Notes: generated by a model not told the origin, from the letters alone. Shown: positions 51,383 through 60,520, numbered from the stretch's first letter. The stretch is DNA of 64,000 bases from Cellulomonas humilata (GCF_013359775.1 NZ_JABMCI010000054.1:60757-124756); one strand, 5' to 3'. A program made the numbers and translations.

Positions 51383-52711
51383 TCAGGGCGCCGGTGCCGG
51401 TGCCGGGGTGGCGAGCGTCCCGCTGAACACGAGAGCATCGTCGCACTGGCCGGGCGGTGGCGTCAGGTTCTGCGGCGTCCCCGGCAGGCGGCACTGGACG
51501 GTCATGGTGAGCGTCGTGCCCGCCGGCAGCACGATCGGCGTCTGGAAGTGGAAGTCGTTGTCCCGGAAGTTCTCCAGCGCCACGTCGAAGAGCACCACGG
51601 CGTCGCTGCTGCCCGCGGGCGTCTGGGAGAGGACCAGCCGGCCGAAGTCGCCCTGCGGGTTGCTGAGGACCAGGTCGGTGAGCCGCAGCGTCGAGCCGGC
51701 AGGGACGACGAAGTCGTCCGCGGAGGCCGAGGTCCCCGGGCCGGTCTGCACGGTCATGCGCTGCATGGTGGGCGCGAGGATCTCGGAGGGCGGCAGGAAG
51801 TTCTCCGTCAGGTCCTGCATCTCGGCCACCTGCTGCTGCGCCGCGGCGGCGGCCTGACCGGCGCCGGCCGACGACTGCTGGGCGGCCGCGGCGGCCTCCT
51901 GGGCCTCGTCGGCCGCCGCCTGCGCCGCGGCTACCTCGTCCTCGACCGACGACTCCGCGGCCGAGACCACGGCCGGCTTGAGCACCGTGAACCACAGGAG
52001 CACGAGCAGCGCCAGCAGCGCGAGGGCCGCGAGCAGCGCCTTGAAGAACCACCGAGGGATGGTCGCGGTCTGCACGTGGGTGCCGTCGAGCAGCACCGGT
52101 GAGGAGTTCTCGGCGGCCACCGTGACGATGAACGGCATCGTCCGGTCCGCGCCCCGCCACACCCGTCCGTCCGGCTTCACGCGGACGTCGGCGAACTCGG
52201 CCGTCCCGGGGGGCACGGTGAGGATCTGCGGGCGCACCCGGAAGTCCAGGACGCCCCCGTCGTCGGCCGCCGTGAGCGAGATGGTCACCGGCACGTTGCC
52301 GCGGTTGTCCAGCGCGACCTGGTGCTTCGCCCCGCTGCGACCGTGCGACGAGCGCGGGAGCAGCTCGGCCGTCGTGTCGAGGAACGGCAGCACCTCGCAG
52401 ACACCCTCGGGCGTGACGGCCTCCTCGGCGTGCCCGAACGGCACCACCCGGATGCCGAAGTCGAGCTGGCCGGCGGGCACGGACCACGAGCGCGGCGGGG
52501 AGAACCGCACCGTCGCCGTCGTCGCGGTGCCCGGGTACAGACCCTCGATGAGCGCGGGCTCGACCGTCGTCCAGGCCGCGGGAGGTCCGAGCACCTCGAT
52601 CTGGTACCCCTCCACGCGCTCACCCGTGTTGCGGATCTGGAGCGGCACGACCGCCTCGGTGCCGGGGCTGAGCTCCACCCGCGCCGAGTCCAGCTTCGCC
52701 GTCGTCGTCAT
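51383..52711 (-). CDS. Single-pass membrane protein with Ig-like head and Ala/Gln coiled coil, eCIS locus
   Basis: A 442-aa protein. The N-terminal 215 residues are Ig-like, with VELSPGTEAVVPLQIRNTGE and QILTVPPGTAEFADVRVKPD. One membrane segment lies at about 230-250 (FFKALLAALALLALLVLLWF). A 60-residue Ala/Gln/Glu coiled coil follows (about 260-315), then a C-terminal beta domain (about 335-435). There is no cleavable signal, so the N-terminus is probably cytoplasmic and the rest outside. It heads the divergent operon opposite the LuxR-type gene. A tether between the injection particle and the envelope is plausible, but untested. Confidence 0.83.
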   Translation of the reverse strand: MTTTAKLDSARVELSPGTEAVVPLQIRNTGERVEGYQIEVLGPPAAWTTVEPALIEGLYPGTATTATVRFSPPRSWSVPAGQLDFGIRVVPFGHAEEAVTPEGVCEVLPFLDTTAELLPRSSHGRSGAKHQVALDNRGNVPVTISLTAADDGGVLDFRVRPQILTVPPGTAEFADVRVKPDGRVWRGADRTMPFIVTVAAENSSPVLLDGTHVQTATIPRWFFKALLAALALLALLVLLWFTVLKPAVVSAAESSVEDEVAAAQAAADEAQEAAAAAQQSSAGAGQAAAAAQQQVAEMQDLTENFLPPSEILAPTMQRMTVQTGPGTSASADDFVVPAGSTLRLTDLVLSNPQGDFGRLVLSQTPAGSSDAVVLFDVALENFRDNDFHFQTPIVLPAGTTLTMTVQCRLPGTPQNLTPPPGQCDDALVFSGTLATPAPAPAP

Positions 52712-52767
52712 GCTGCGGACGCTAGGCCGACCTGGCACGCGCGAGAACGGCTCCCCGCACGGCCGAT

Positions 52768-52780
52768 GGGGCAGCGCCCC
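52768..52780. promoter_or_regulatory. GGGGC-AGC-GCCCC inverted repeat in the divergent eCIS promoter region
   Basis: Perfect 5+5 inverted repeat in the 168-base region between the membrane-protein gene and the LuxR-type gene. The region also contains a TTGACT at 52799. It is the probable control region of both eCIS arms. Confidence 0.4.
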
Positions 52781-52879
52781 TGCCCGTTGAGCCGATGTTG
52801 ACTGCACGATCAGTCCCGCCGCGCATGCTGTCCGGACGGAGCACCCGGAGGGGGTGCCGCAGGGGGGCAGGAGCAGGAC

Positions 52880-53503
52880 ATGGAACGCGTGGCTGTGTGG
52901 GTGAGCGCCCGGGACCCGATCTCCGAGGCGGGCGTCGTCAGCGCGCTGCGGCCGCGGCCGGAGGTGCGCGTGCTGCCGGCCGACGAGGCCGCGTCGTCGC
53001 AGGTCGCCGTCGTGGTGGCCGACGCCGTCGACGACGACGCCCTGCGCCTGGTGCGGATGGTGCGCCGGCAGAGCCCGAGCCAGGCCGTGCTGGTCGCGGG
53101 ACGCCTGGAGGACGGCGACGTCGTGACCGCGGTGGAGGCGGGCGTGCTCGGGCTGGTGCGACGCAGCGAGGCGACGCCCGACCGGCTGGTGCGGGTGATC
53201 TGCGGCGCGGCGACCGGCGAGGGCAGCGTGCCCCCCGACCTGCTCGGCCGGCTCCTCGACCAGGTGGGCACCCTCCAGCGGCAGGTGCTGCGCCCGCGGG
53301 GGCTGACGTTCACGGGGCTGGCGACGCGCGAGATCGACGTGCTCAAGCTCGTCGCCGACGGTTACGACACCGCGGAGATCGCGCAGCACCTGGCGTACTC
53401 CGAGCGGACCGTGAAGAACGTGCTGCACGACGTGACCACCCGCCTCCAGCTGCGCAACCGCTCGCACGCCGTGGCGTACGCGCTGCGCGAGGGGCTGATC
53501 TGA
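52880..53503 (+). CDS. LuxR-type regulator with atypical receiver domain, eCIS locus
   Basis: A 207-aa protein. The N-terminal 115 residues have receiver-like strand spacing, with Asp12 and Asp48 in the expected acidic positions. The switch Lys of true receivers is replaced (VRRSEATPDRL in place of a K-S pattern), so phosphorylation is doubtful. The C-terminal LuxR helix-turn-helix (about 145-205) reads TREIDVLKLVADGYDTAEIAQHLAYSERTVKNVLHDV. It sits at the centre of the divergent eCIS arms, with a GCAGGAG ribosome site, and is the best candidate for the locus regulator. Confidence 0.88.
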   Translation: MERVAVWVSARDPISEAGVVSALRPRPEVRVLPADEAASSQVAVVVADAVDDDALRLVRMVRRQSPSQAVLVAGRLEDGDVVTAVEAGVLGLVRRSEATPDRLVRVICGAATGEGSVPPDLLGRLLDQVGTLQRQVLRPRGLTFTGLATREIDVLKLVADGYDTAEIAQHLAYSERTVKNVLHDVTTRLQLRNRSHAVAYALREGLI

Positions 53504-53523
53504 GGCACCTGCACTTTCGGGAA

Positions 53524-53535
53524 GGCACGCGTGCC
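53524..53535. promoter_or_regulatory. Perfect palindrome GGCACGCGTGCC before the propeller gene
   Basis: A 12-base perfect palindrome, 21 bases after the LuxR-type stop and 93 bases before the propeller gene start. It is a possible operator or weak terminator. Confidence 0.4.
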
Positions 53536-53627
53536 CGGAGGGCTGACCGGGGTCGGCTGTGGTCGCGACCGGCCGACGCGCAGGGTGGGTCGAGCGCAGA
53601 CGGCGTCGGACAGGGAGGGGCGAACTC

Positions 53628-56600
53628 GTGGCACGTGCGCGGGCGTGGGTGGGCCTCGGCCTGTGCGCCCTGCTCCTGCTGCCCGTCGGCGGCGCCGCCG
53701 CCATCGCCCTGCCCACACTCCCCACGGCCGACCCCCCCGGGCTGCCGGTCCCGGCGGTGTCGCACCCGCGGCTCGGGTTCGTCGACCGGTCCAGCCTCCT
53801 GCGGGAGGCGACCCTGTCCGCGGAGGTGGACGGCCCGGGAGACCACACCTGGGTCGCCGGCACGAGGGTGTCGTCACAGGACCTGGCCACCGGTCGCCGC
53901 CAGGACGGCGAGGGCTCGTCGTGGGTGTCCCCGGAGCGACGGCCGCGGGTCGCGTGGGTGAGCACCGTCGACGCGGCCGGCCCGGACGACGCCGGCGACG
54001 TGTACGTCTCGGTGCTGCCGGAGCCCGCCGCCGAGCTGCCCACCGACCAGCGCGTCACGTGCGACCCCGCCCGCGAGTCGCACCCCGTGCTGTCCCCGGA
54101 CGGCACGCTCGTGGCCTTCGCCACCGACGCGCGCGGTGACTGGGACGTCGCGATCGCACCGGTGCCGACCGAGGGCGAGGGGTGCCGGGCGTCGGCGGGG
54201 TTCACGTTCCTCACCGGCCCCGGCTCGCAGGACACGTGGCCGACCTGGCTCGACGACGAGCGGATCGTCTATGCCGGGGCACGCGACGGTGGACAGCCCG
54301 ACCTGTTCGGGGTGACCGCCGACGCGACGCCGATCGCCCAGCTCACCGCGACACCGGGCATCTCGGAGACCCAGCCGGCGGCCCAGGTCATCTCCGGCGG
54401 CTGGCGGCTGGTGTTCACGACGACCCAGTTCCGGGCGGACGGCTCGCTCGCGCTCCTGGTGATGGGCGGTCCGGACCTGCTGCCGGCGACGGTCGTCGAC
54501 CCCTACGCGTCCTCGTGCTGCCGCCCCCAGGGGTCGGAGGGCAGCTGGAGCCCGGCCGGGAGCTCGGTCGCGTTCACCAGCACGCAGGACGACCCTGCGG
54601 GCGACGTGTGGGTGACCCGGTGGGTGACGCAGGACGGTGCACGCACGTTCCGCGTGCTCGGTCAGGCGGCGGTCATCGCCACGTTCGGCGTCTCCGAGTC
54701 GCACGCCACCTGGGTGGACGACGACGTCACGGGCGGCGAGGGCGGGTGGGACGCGAGCGCGCGGATCGTCTTCACCGAGGAGGTGCCGAGCACCGACGTG
54801 AGCGACGTCGTGGCGGACGACGGGTCCGACCCGCGCCTCATCGAGAGCCTCGGGACCACGTGGGACGCCGAGCGTCTGGCGGAGGCGGGCATCGAGTACT
54901 CGCCCGACGGCACCCGCGTCGCCTACAGCGCGCCGGTCCCGCCGGACATTGGGGAGGAGGACGAGCCGGTGATCCTCGCGGCGGCCCTCGTGCCCACGTA
55001 CGGGCAACGGGTGGTCATCGCCGACGCGACGACGCTGGACGTCGTCGGACCCACGTACGTGCCGGACGACGAGGACGACGTGGACCTGGACCCCACGTGG
55101 TCGCCCGACGGGAGCACGATCGCGTTCGTCCGCTGGCACTACTGGGGGGACGGCTACACGCTGCCGCGGATCTTCACGCTCGACGTCGGGTCCGGAGCCG
55201 TCACGCAGCTCACGGTCGGCCTCGGCACCGACGACTGGGCGGTGGACCCGTCCTGGTCCCCGGACGGCACGCGCGTGGTCTACGCCACCGGCACCGGCGA
55301 CGACGAGGTGCCGTCCGGGGCGTCCTACCTCGCGGTCGTCGACGTCCGCACGGGGGTGTCGTCCCGCCTGCGCGTCACCTACCCGCGGTGCGACTACTAC
55401 GGCGGCGACTGCGTCTTCGACGTCCAGGGCCGGTCCCCCGACTGGTCGCCCGACGGCACCCAGGTCGCCGCGGCCGACCTCGTCGCCATGCCGCGCTGGT
55501 TCGCCGGCGGCTACTACGGACCACCGGACTTCCGCGACCCCCGTCGGCTGGAGGTGCCGGGCGGGATCGGCATCGTCGACCTCTCGTCGCCCGGAGGGCT
55601 CGAGGTGGTCCGGGCGAGGGCCCTCACCGGCGTCGCCGACGACGGCACCGCGACCCCGACCGTCGCGCAGGTCGCCCACGCCGCGGACCCCGAGTGGTCC
55701 CCCGACGGGAGTCATGTCGCGTTCTCCGCCGTTCCCGTCGGCCTGCCCTGGGAGCGCCGCGGCATCGCGGAGGTCGCCGCCGTCGACGGGTCGGGCCTGC
55801 GCCTGGTCGCCGACCCGCCCGGGGTCCAGCGAGAACCCGGCTACCAGCCGTGGACGGACCTGGTCCTCACGCTCGCGACCTCGGTGGTCGGCGGTGACGG
55901 CTCGGCCACGGTGACGGCGGCCGCCACGAACGCAGGGCCGGGCTGGGCGGCGCGCCCCACGGTCACGGTCCGGCTCCCCCTCGGCCTCTCCACGCCCGGC
56001 GTGGCCGGGTGCCTCGTCGGGGGGCAGGTCCTCACCTGCGTGGCGACGACGCAGCTCGCTCCCGGAGGGACCGCGACCTTCGACCTCCCGGTGCTCGGCG
56101 TGACGCAGGCAGCGGTGTCGACGGTGGACGCGGTGGCGATCACGGCGAGCCCCGAACGCGTGGTCACCAACAACACCGCCACGATCGACGTCGGGGTCCC
56201 CGGGGGTGTCAGCGTCGACGTGACCCTCTCCGCTCCCCCCGTCGCGTGGGTGGGTGGGCTGCCGGTCAGCGCCACGTTCACCGTGCGCAACGGCGGTTCG
56301 GCGCCGTCCGAGGGCGTCACCCTCACGACGACCTACCCGGGCACGGTCACGCCCAGCGGCCTGGCGCCCTGCGCCGCGCCCACGGGCACGTGCGCGCTGG
56401 GCACGCTGCCCGGCCTCGGTGCCGTGGTACTGACGGCCGTCCTGACGCCCGACGTCGTCTTCGAGGGGCCGCCGCAGCTCGGCGACGTCACGGCCACCGT
56501 CAGCACGACCTCGCCCGACCCCGCGCCCGCGGACAACTCGGCCAGGGCCGCGCTCGAGGTCCGACGACCGCACGTCGACCTCCAGCCGGCGGTCGCCCGC

Positions 56601-56879
56601 CCTGGCGAGGTCGTGTTCCTCGCGGGCACCGACTTCCCGCCCGGCGCGGACGTCAACCTCTCCTGGTCGCTCGGCATCATGGGGATCCAGAACCCCCTCA
56701 CCGCGGGGCCGGACGGCCGCTGGGCGCTGGCGGTGCCACTCATCCGCGACTCGCTCGTCGTGCAGCGCCTCCTCCAGGCGCGCAACGGCCAGGTGCCGCC
56801 GCTCTACGGCGACGTGACGGCACCGCTGCTCGTGGTGCCGACGTCGATCGATGCTCCGACGTTCCTCTTCCGCAAGTGA
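53628..56879 (+). CDS. Secreted TolB-type propeller protein with DUF11-like C-terminal repeats, eCIS locus
   Basis: A 1083-aa protein. The GTG start has a GGGAGG site 9 bases upstream and a signal peptide (residues 1-32, ARAWVGLGLCALLLLPVGGAAAIA). Residues about 80-740 contain at least seven WSPDG-type TolB/WD40-like repeats, such as PTWSPDGSTIAFVRW and PSWSPDGTRVVYATG. Two or three DUF11/CARDB-like beta domains follow (about 750-980, with TNAGPGWAARPTVTVRLPLG), and a final IPT-like region. It has no C-terminal anchor. It is the first gene of the rightward run that leads directly into the structural eCIS genes. A surface receptor, secreted effector carrier or fibre-like role is possible. Confidence 0.85.
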   Translation: MARARAWVGLGLCALLLLPVGGAAAIALPTLPTADPPGLPVPAVSHPRLGFVDRSSLLREATLSAEVDGPGDHTWVAGTRVSSQDLATGRRQDGEGSSWVSPERRPRVAWVSTVDAAGPDDAGDVYVSVLPEPAAELPTDQRVTCDPARESHPVLSPDGTLVAFATDARGDWDVAIAPVPTEGEGCRASAGFTFLTGPGSQDTWPTWLDDERIVYAGARDGGQPDLFGVTADATPIAQLTATPGISETQPAAQVISGGWRLVFTTTQFRADGSLALLVMGGPDLLPATVVDPYASSCCRPQGSEGSWSPAGSSVAFTSTQDDPAGDVWVTRWVTQDGARTFRVLGQAAVIATFGVSESHATWVDDDVTGGEGGWDASARIVFTEEVPSTDVSDVVADDGSDPRLIESLGTTWDAERLAEAGIEYSPDGTRVAYSAPVPPDIGEEDEPVILAAALVPTYGQRVVIADATTLDVVGPTYVPDDEDDVDLDPTWSPDGSTIAFVRWHYWGDGYTLPRIFTLDVGSGAVTQLTVGLGTDDWAVDPSWSPDGTRVVYATGTGDDEVPSGASYLAVVDVRTGVSSRLRVTYPRCDYYGGDCVFDVQGRSPDWSPDGTQVAAADLVAMPRWFAGGYYGPPDFRDPRRLEVPGGIGIVDLSSPGGLEVVRARALTGVADDGTATPTVAQVAHAADPEWSPDGSHVAFSAVPVGLPWERRGIAEVAAVDGSGLRLVADPPGVQREPGYQPWTDLVLTLATSVVGGDGSATVTAAATNAGPGWAARPTVTVRLPLGLSTPGVAGCLVGGQVLTCVATTQLAPGGTATFDLPVLGVTQAAVSTVDAVAITASPERVVTNNTATIDVGVPGGVSVDVTLSAPPVAWVGGLPVSATFTVRNGGSAPSEGVTLTTTYPGTVTPSGLAPCAAPTGTCALGTLPGLGAVVLTAVLTPDVVFEGPPQLGDVTATVSTTSPDPAPADNSARAALEVRRPHVDLQPAVARPGEVVFLAGTDFPPGADVNLSWSLGIMGIQNPLTAGPDGRWALAVPLIRDSLVVQRLLQARNGQVPPLYGDVTAPLLVVPTSIDAPTFLFRK

Positions 56880-56901
56880 CCACAAGGATCCGGGTGACGG
56901 C

Positions 56902-57546
56902 ATGATCGGTGAGGTCGACGAGGCGCTGCGCACCCTCGTGCGCGAGGCGGTGGACAGCCCGGACGTCGAGGTGGTGCTCGACGCCCCGACCAAGGACTGG
57001 GCCGCGCGCCGCAACGCCCCGACGGTGGACGTCTACCTGTACGACCTGCGCGAGGACCTGCGCCGCCGGACGCGCGGCGAGCTGGCGAACAGGGTCGAGG
57101 GCAAGGTCAGCGCCCGCTACCAGCCGCCGCGGCACTTCCGGCTCTCCTACCTGGTGACCGCCTGGACGCAGCGACCCGAGGACGAGCACCGGCTGGTGGA
57201 CTCGGTGCTGCGGCACCTGCTGCGCTTCGACGCACTGCCGGTGCGCGTGCTCGACGAGCAGCTGGCTGCCGCCGGGGCGCGGGTGCCGCTCTTCGTCGGG
57301 CTGCCGCCGCCCGAGGACCGGGGGTTCGCGGACGTGTGGACGGCGCTCGGGGGCGAGCTCAAGCCCTCGATCGACGTCGTGGTCGACGTGCCCGTGCTCA
57401 CCCCGGTGAGCGCGCCCGTCGGACCGCCCGTCGAGGCCGGCCTGCGCCTCGACCTCGCCGACCGCGACGGGGACGCCGCCGACGTCGGCGCGCACAAGCA
57501 CGCGCCGCCGCCCGAGCGCAAGGCCCGTTCCCGGAGGGCCCGATGA
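56902..57546 (+). CDS. Pvc16-like DUF4255 protein (eCIS tube/sheath terminator)
   Basis: A 214-aa protein of the DUF4255/Pvc16_N family: MIGEVDEALRTLVREAVDSP, then APTVDVYLYDLREDLRRRTR and RHFRLSYLVTAWTQRPEDEHRLVDSVL. Members cap the end of the contractile tube in AFP and PVC particles. An Ala/Arg/Lys-rich tail (about 190-214) is a likely disordered extension. The ATG has little ribosome site but lies 22 bases after the propeller gene. Its stop overlaps the AAA gene start (ATGA). Confidence 0.9.
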   Translation: MIGEVDEALRTLVREAVDSPDVEVVLDAPTKDWAARRNAPTVDVYLYDLREDLRRRTRGELANRVEGKVSARYQPPRHFRLSYLVTAWTQRPEDEHRLVDSVLRHLLRFDALPVRVLDEQLAAAGARVPLFVGLPPPEDRGFADVWTALGGELKPSIDVVVDVPVLTPVSAPVGPPVEAGLRLDLADRDGDAADVGAHKHAPPPERKARSRRAR

Positions 57547-59594
57547 GCTCCGGTCCCGCGGTGCTCGACGCGAGCACCGCGCACCTGCTGGGCAGGCTCG
57601 GGGTCGTCGAGGAGCGCGTGCGCGAGCTCATCGAGCGCCGTCGCCGCGACGACCCGCAGCCGGACGACCCGTTCCGGGGGCTCTACCTGAGCGACGAGAC
57701 GGTCGAGCGACTGCTGAGCGGGGGGCCCGTGGAGCCCCTGTCGGGCGTCGTGGGCACGCGCACGAGGGCGTGCGAGGAGGCGGCGGACACGGCCGAGGCC
57801 GCGGGCGAGCGGCTGCGGCTGCGGGAGCTGGCCCGCGACTTCGCCCTGGAGCAGCTCGACGTCGAGCTGCTCCTGGTGGCGCTCGCCTGCGAGGTGGACT
57901 CCCGGTTCGAGCAGCTGTTCGGCTACCTCAACGACGACGTCACCCGGCGGCGACCGTCGGCGGCGGTCGCCCTCGCGCTGTGCGGCGTGCCGCTCGCCTC
58001 GTCGCACGGACGGCACCGGCTCGAGCACGGGCCGCTCGTCGCGTCAGGGCTGCTGGAGCTGGAGGAGCCCGACCGGCCGCTGCCCGGCCGCCCCCTGCGG
58101 GTCCCGGACCGCGTGGTCGGTCACCTGCTGGGCGACGACGCACCGGACCGAGGTCTCGACGGCGTCCTGGTCGAGGTGGACGAGGTGCTCTGGGGCGACC
58201 CGACCCGGCTGGCGAGCGCGCTGGCGGGCGGTGCGCGGCTGGTCTACCTGCGGGAGCCGCCGACCGGCTCCGGGCGGGTCCTGGCCGTGCGGGCGCTGCG
58301 CGCGACCGGGCGGGGTGCGCTCGTGCTCGACGGGTCGGCGCTCGCGGCGAGCCCCGACCTGCTGGGCACGGTGCGGACCGCCGTGCGGGACGCGCACCTG
58401 ACCCGGTCGGGGGTGGTCGTCGGCGGGGTGGAGGACCTCGTCGAGCACCCGCGCGCCCTGCGCGCCCTCGTCGCCGCCCAGGTGCCGGTGCTCGTCGTCG
58501 GCCGACGCACCTGGGACCCCGCCTGGAGCGACTGGCCCCCGCTGCTCTTCGACGTGCCCGCGTCGACCGTCGCCGAGCGCACCGAGCTCTGGCTGCACTC
58601 GTTGGGCGCGGACCTCCAGGACACCGCGGCCGCGACGGCCCCGTTCCGGCTGCGCCCCGAGCAGGTGACCCGGGCGGCGCGGGCGGCGCGGCAGCAGGCC
58701 ACGCTCGACGGCGAGCTCACGGTCGACCACGTGCGCGTGGGTGCTCGGGCGGAGAACGGCACGGAGCTGGAGCGGCTCGCACGCCGGATCGAACCGGCGG
58801 TCGGCTGGGACGACCTGGTGCTGCCCGCGAGCGCGCTCACGGCTCTGCACGAGATCTCGACCCGGGCGCGGTACCGGGAGCAGGTGCTCGGCGACTGGCG
58901 GATGCGGCCCGGGGGCGGGCGCGGGCACGGCGTCGCGGCCCTGTTCGCGGGCGACTCGGGGACCGGGAAGACCATGTCCGCGGAGGTCGTCGCGCGCGAC
59001 CTGGGGCTCGAGCTGTACGTCGTCGACCTGGCGACCGTCGTCGACAAGTACATCGGTGAGACCGAGAAGAACCTCGAGCGCATCTTCGCGGGCGCCGCGA
59101 GCGTGAACGCCGTCCTGCTGTTCGACGAGGCCGACGCCGTCTTCGGCCGACGCAGCGAGGTCAAGGACGCGCACGACCGCTACGCCAACATCGAGAGCGC
59201 GTACCTCCTGCAACGGATGGAGACGTTCGACGGGCTCGTGGTCCTGGCGACGAACCTGCGCGCCAACATCGACGACGCGTTCATCCGGCGGCTCGACGTG
59301 CTCGTCGACTTCCCGCTGCCCGACGCGTCGCAACGGGTGGCCCTCTGGGACCGCAGCCTGGGACGTCGGGTCCCCCGGGACTACGACATCGACCTGACGT
59401 TCTGCGCCGAGGCGTTCGAGCTGGCCGGCGGCGCCATCCGGTCCGCCGCGGTGACCGCCGCCTACCTGGCGGCCGACGACGGCGGGACGGTCGCGATGCG
59501 CCACGTGGTCGCGGCGGTGTACCGCGAGTACCGCAAGCTCGGCCGGCTCACGCTCGAGAGCGAGTTCGGGCCGTACTGGGACGTGCTGCGCTGA
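57543..59594 (+). CDS. Pvc15-like AAA+ ATPase of the eCIS
   Basis: A 683-aa ATPase. Walker A is GDSGTGKT (about 470-477), and Walker B is LLFDEADAVFG (about 525-535), followed by sensor-1 ATNLRANIDDAFIRR and an Arg finger in that stretch. The N-terminal 440 residues form a large helical domain with an inactive-looking second P-loop region. In AFP/PVC this ATPase (gp15) is thought to help particle assembly or payload loading. It is coupled to the DUF4255 gene by a 4-base overlap. It lies upstream of the sheath gene here, whereas PVC-type clusters place it near the end. Confidence 0.93.
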   Translation: MSSGPAVLDASTAHLLGRLGVVEERVRELIERRRRDDPQPDDPFRGLYLSDETVERLLSGGPVEPLSGVVGTRTRACEEAADTAEAAGERLRLRELARDFALEQLDVELLLVALACEVDSRFEQLFGYLNDDVTRRRPSAAVALALCGVPLASSHGRHRLEHGPLVASGLLELEEPDRPLPGRPLRVPDRVVGHLLGDDAPDRGLDGVLVEVDEVLWGDPTRLASALAGGARLVYLREPPTGSGRVLAVRALRATGRGALVLDGSALAASPDLLGTVRTAVRDAHLTRSGVVVGGVEDLVEHPRALRALVAAQVPVLVVGRRTWDPAWSDWPPLLFDVPASTVAERTELWLHSLGADLQDTAAATAPFRLRPEQVTRAARAARQQATLDGELTVDHVRVGARAENGTELERLARRIEPAVGWDDLVLPASALTALHEISTRARYREQVLGDWRMRPGGGRGHGVAALFAGDSGTGKTMSAEVVARDLGLELYVVDLATVVDKYIGETEKNLERIFAGAASVNAVLLFDEADAVFGRRSEVKDAHDRYANIESAYLLQRMETFDGLVVLATNLRANIDDAFIRRLDVLVDFPLPDASQRVALWDRSLGRRVPRDYDIDLTFCAEAFELAGGAIRSAAVTAAYLAADDGGTVAMRHVVAAVYREYRKLGRLTLESEFGPYWDVLR

Positions 59595-59707
59595 GGCCTT
59601 GCCCGAACGTGCACCCGGCGGTGCCCCTACCGGCGTCCACCCGGTCGTCCCGCGCACCGCCCGCGGCTGGCAACGTCGGCTGCGACGACCGTCGAGAGGG
59701 GCCGACG

Positions 59708-60409
59708 ATGCACTCCCACGACCACCTGGACCACCCCGAGGGCCTGCGGACGTCGACGCCACGGGTCGACGACGACCGCGCAGCACCGGTGGTCTCGCGG
59801 GCGCTGGCCGCCGGTCGGCCCGAGCTGCTCGGCAGCGCCGGCCTGACCTATCTCCAGCGCACCGCCGGGAACGCGTCGACCGCGGGGCTGGTCGACGAGG
59901 AGCGGTCGCCCGTGCTCGACGTGCTGTCGTCGGGGGGCGGACGTCCGCTCGACGCGGACACCCGCGCCGACATGGAGGGCAGGCTCGGGCACGACTTCGG
60001 CGACGTGCGCGTGCACACGGACTCCGCGGCGGCCGACTCGGCAGCCGCGGTCGGCGCGCACGCGTACACGGTCGGCCGGGACGTCGTGTTCCAGCGCGAC
60101 GCGTACGACCCGCAGTCCCAGGCCGGCCGCACCACCCTCGCGCACGAGCTCACGCACGTGGTCCAGCAACGCTCCGGGCCGGTGGACGGGACCCCCACCG
60201 GCGGTGGGGTCCAGGTGTCCGACCCGGGCGACCGCTTCGAGAAGGCCGCGGCCGCCAACGCCGAGCAGGTGATGGCCGCTCCCGCCCCCGCGACGGCCGG
60301 CGGTGCCCCGGTCGTGCAGCGCGAGGAGGCGCCCGAGGACGAGGAGGAGGTCCAGGGCTCGTTCGTCCAGCGGGAGGAGGCCGAGGAGGAGGAGCCCGAG
60401 TCCGCCTGA
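59708..60409 (+). CDS. DUF4157 eCIS-core protein with HELTH metalloprotease motif
   Basis: A 233-aa protein. LTYLQRTAGNAS (47-58) is a conserved eCIS-associated motif. The DUF4157 domain (about 75-155) contains DFGDVRVHTDSAAADSAAAV, AYTVGRDVVFQ and the zinc-peptidase motif HELTH at 146-150, followed by VVQQ. The C-terminal tail has two further VVQRE and FVQRE motifs and an acidic run. DUF4157 is commonly linked to eCIS payloads and may act as a processing protease or a loading tag. The GAGAGG ribosome site supports the ATG at 59708 over an earlier in-frame start. Confidence 0.92.
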   Translation: MHSHDHLDHPEGLRTSTPRVDDDRAAPVVSRALAAGRPELLGSAGLTYLQRTAGNASTAGLVDEERSPVLDVLSSGGGRPLDADTRADMEGRLGHDFGDVRVHTDSAAADSAAAVGAHAYTVGRDVVFQRDAYDPQSQAGRTTLAHELTHVVQQRSGPVDGTPTGGGVQVSDPGDRFEKAAAANAEQVMAAPAPATAGGAPVVQREEAPEDEEEVQGSFVQREEAEEEEPESA

Positions 60410-60413
60410 CACC

Positions 60414-60425
60414 GCCCGATCGGGC
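60414..60425. other. Perfect palindrome GCCCGATCGGGC between DUF4157 and sheath genes
   Basis: A 12-base perfect palindrome 5 bases after the DUF4157 stop, at the start of the 111-base gap before the sheath gene. It could tune expression between the two as an attenuating hairpin, or bind a regulator. Confidence 0.35.
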
Positions 60426-60520
60426 ACCGACCTCGCCCCGACGGGCGTCCCACCGGCCTCACGGCCCACCACCGCACCACCGCACGCTGAACATCTACTC
60501 CCTGTGCCCGAGGAGGGGAC

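Noticed and set aside
53874..57014. 1046-residue minus-strand frame opposite the propeller gene
   Set aside because: The plus-strand protein has a signal peptide and repeated WSPDG motifs; the minus frame has only His/Arg/Gly-rich sequence.
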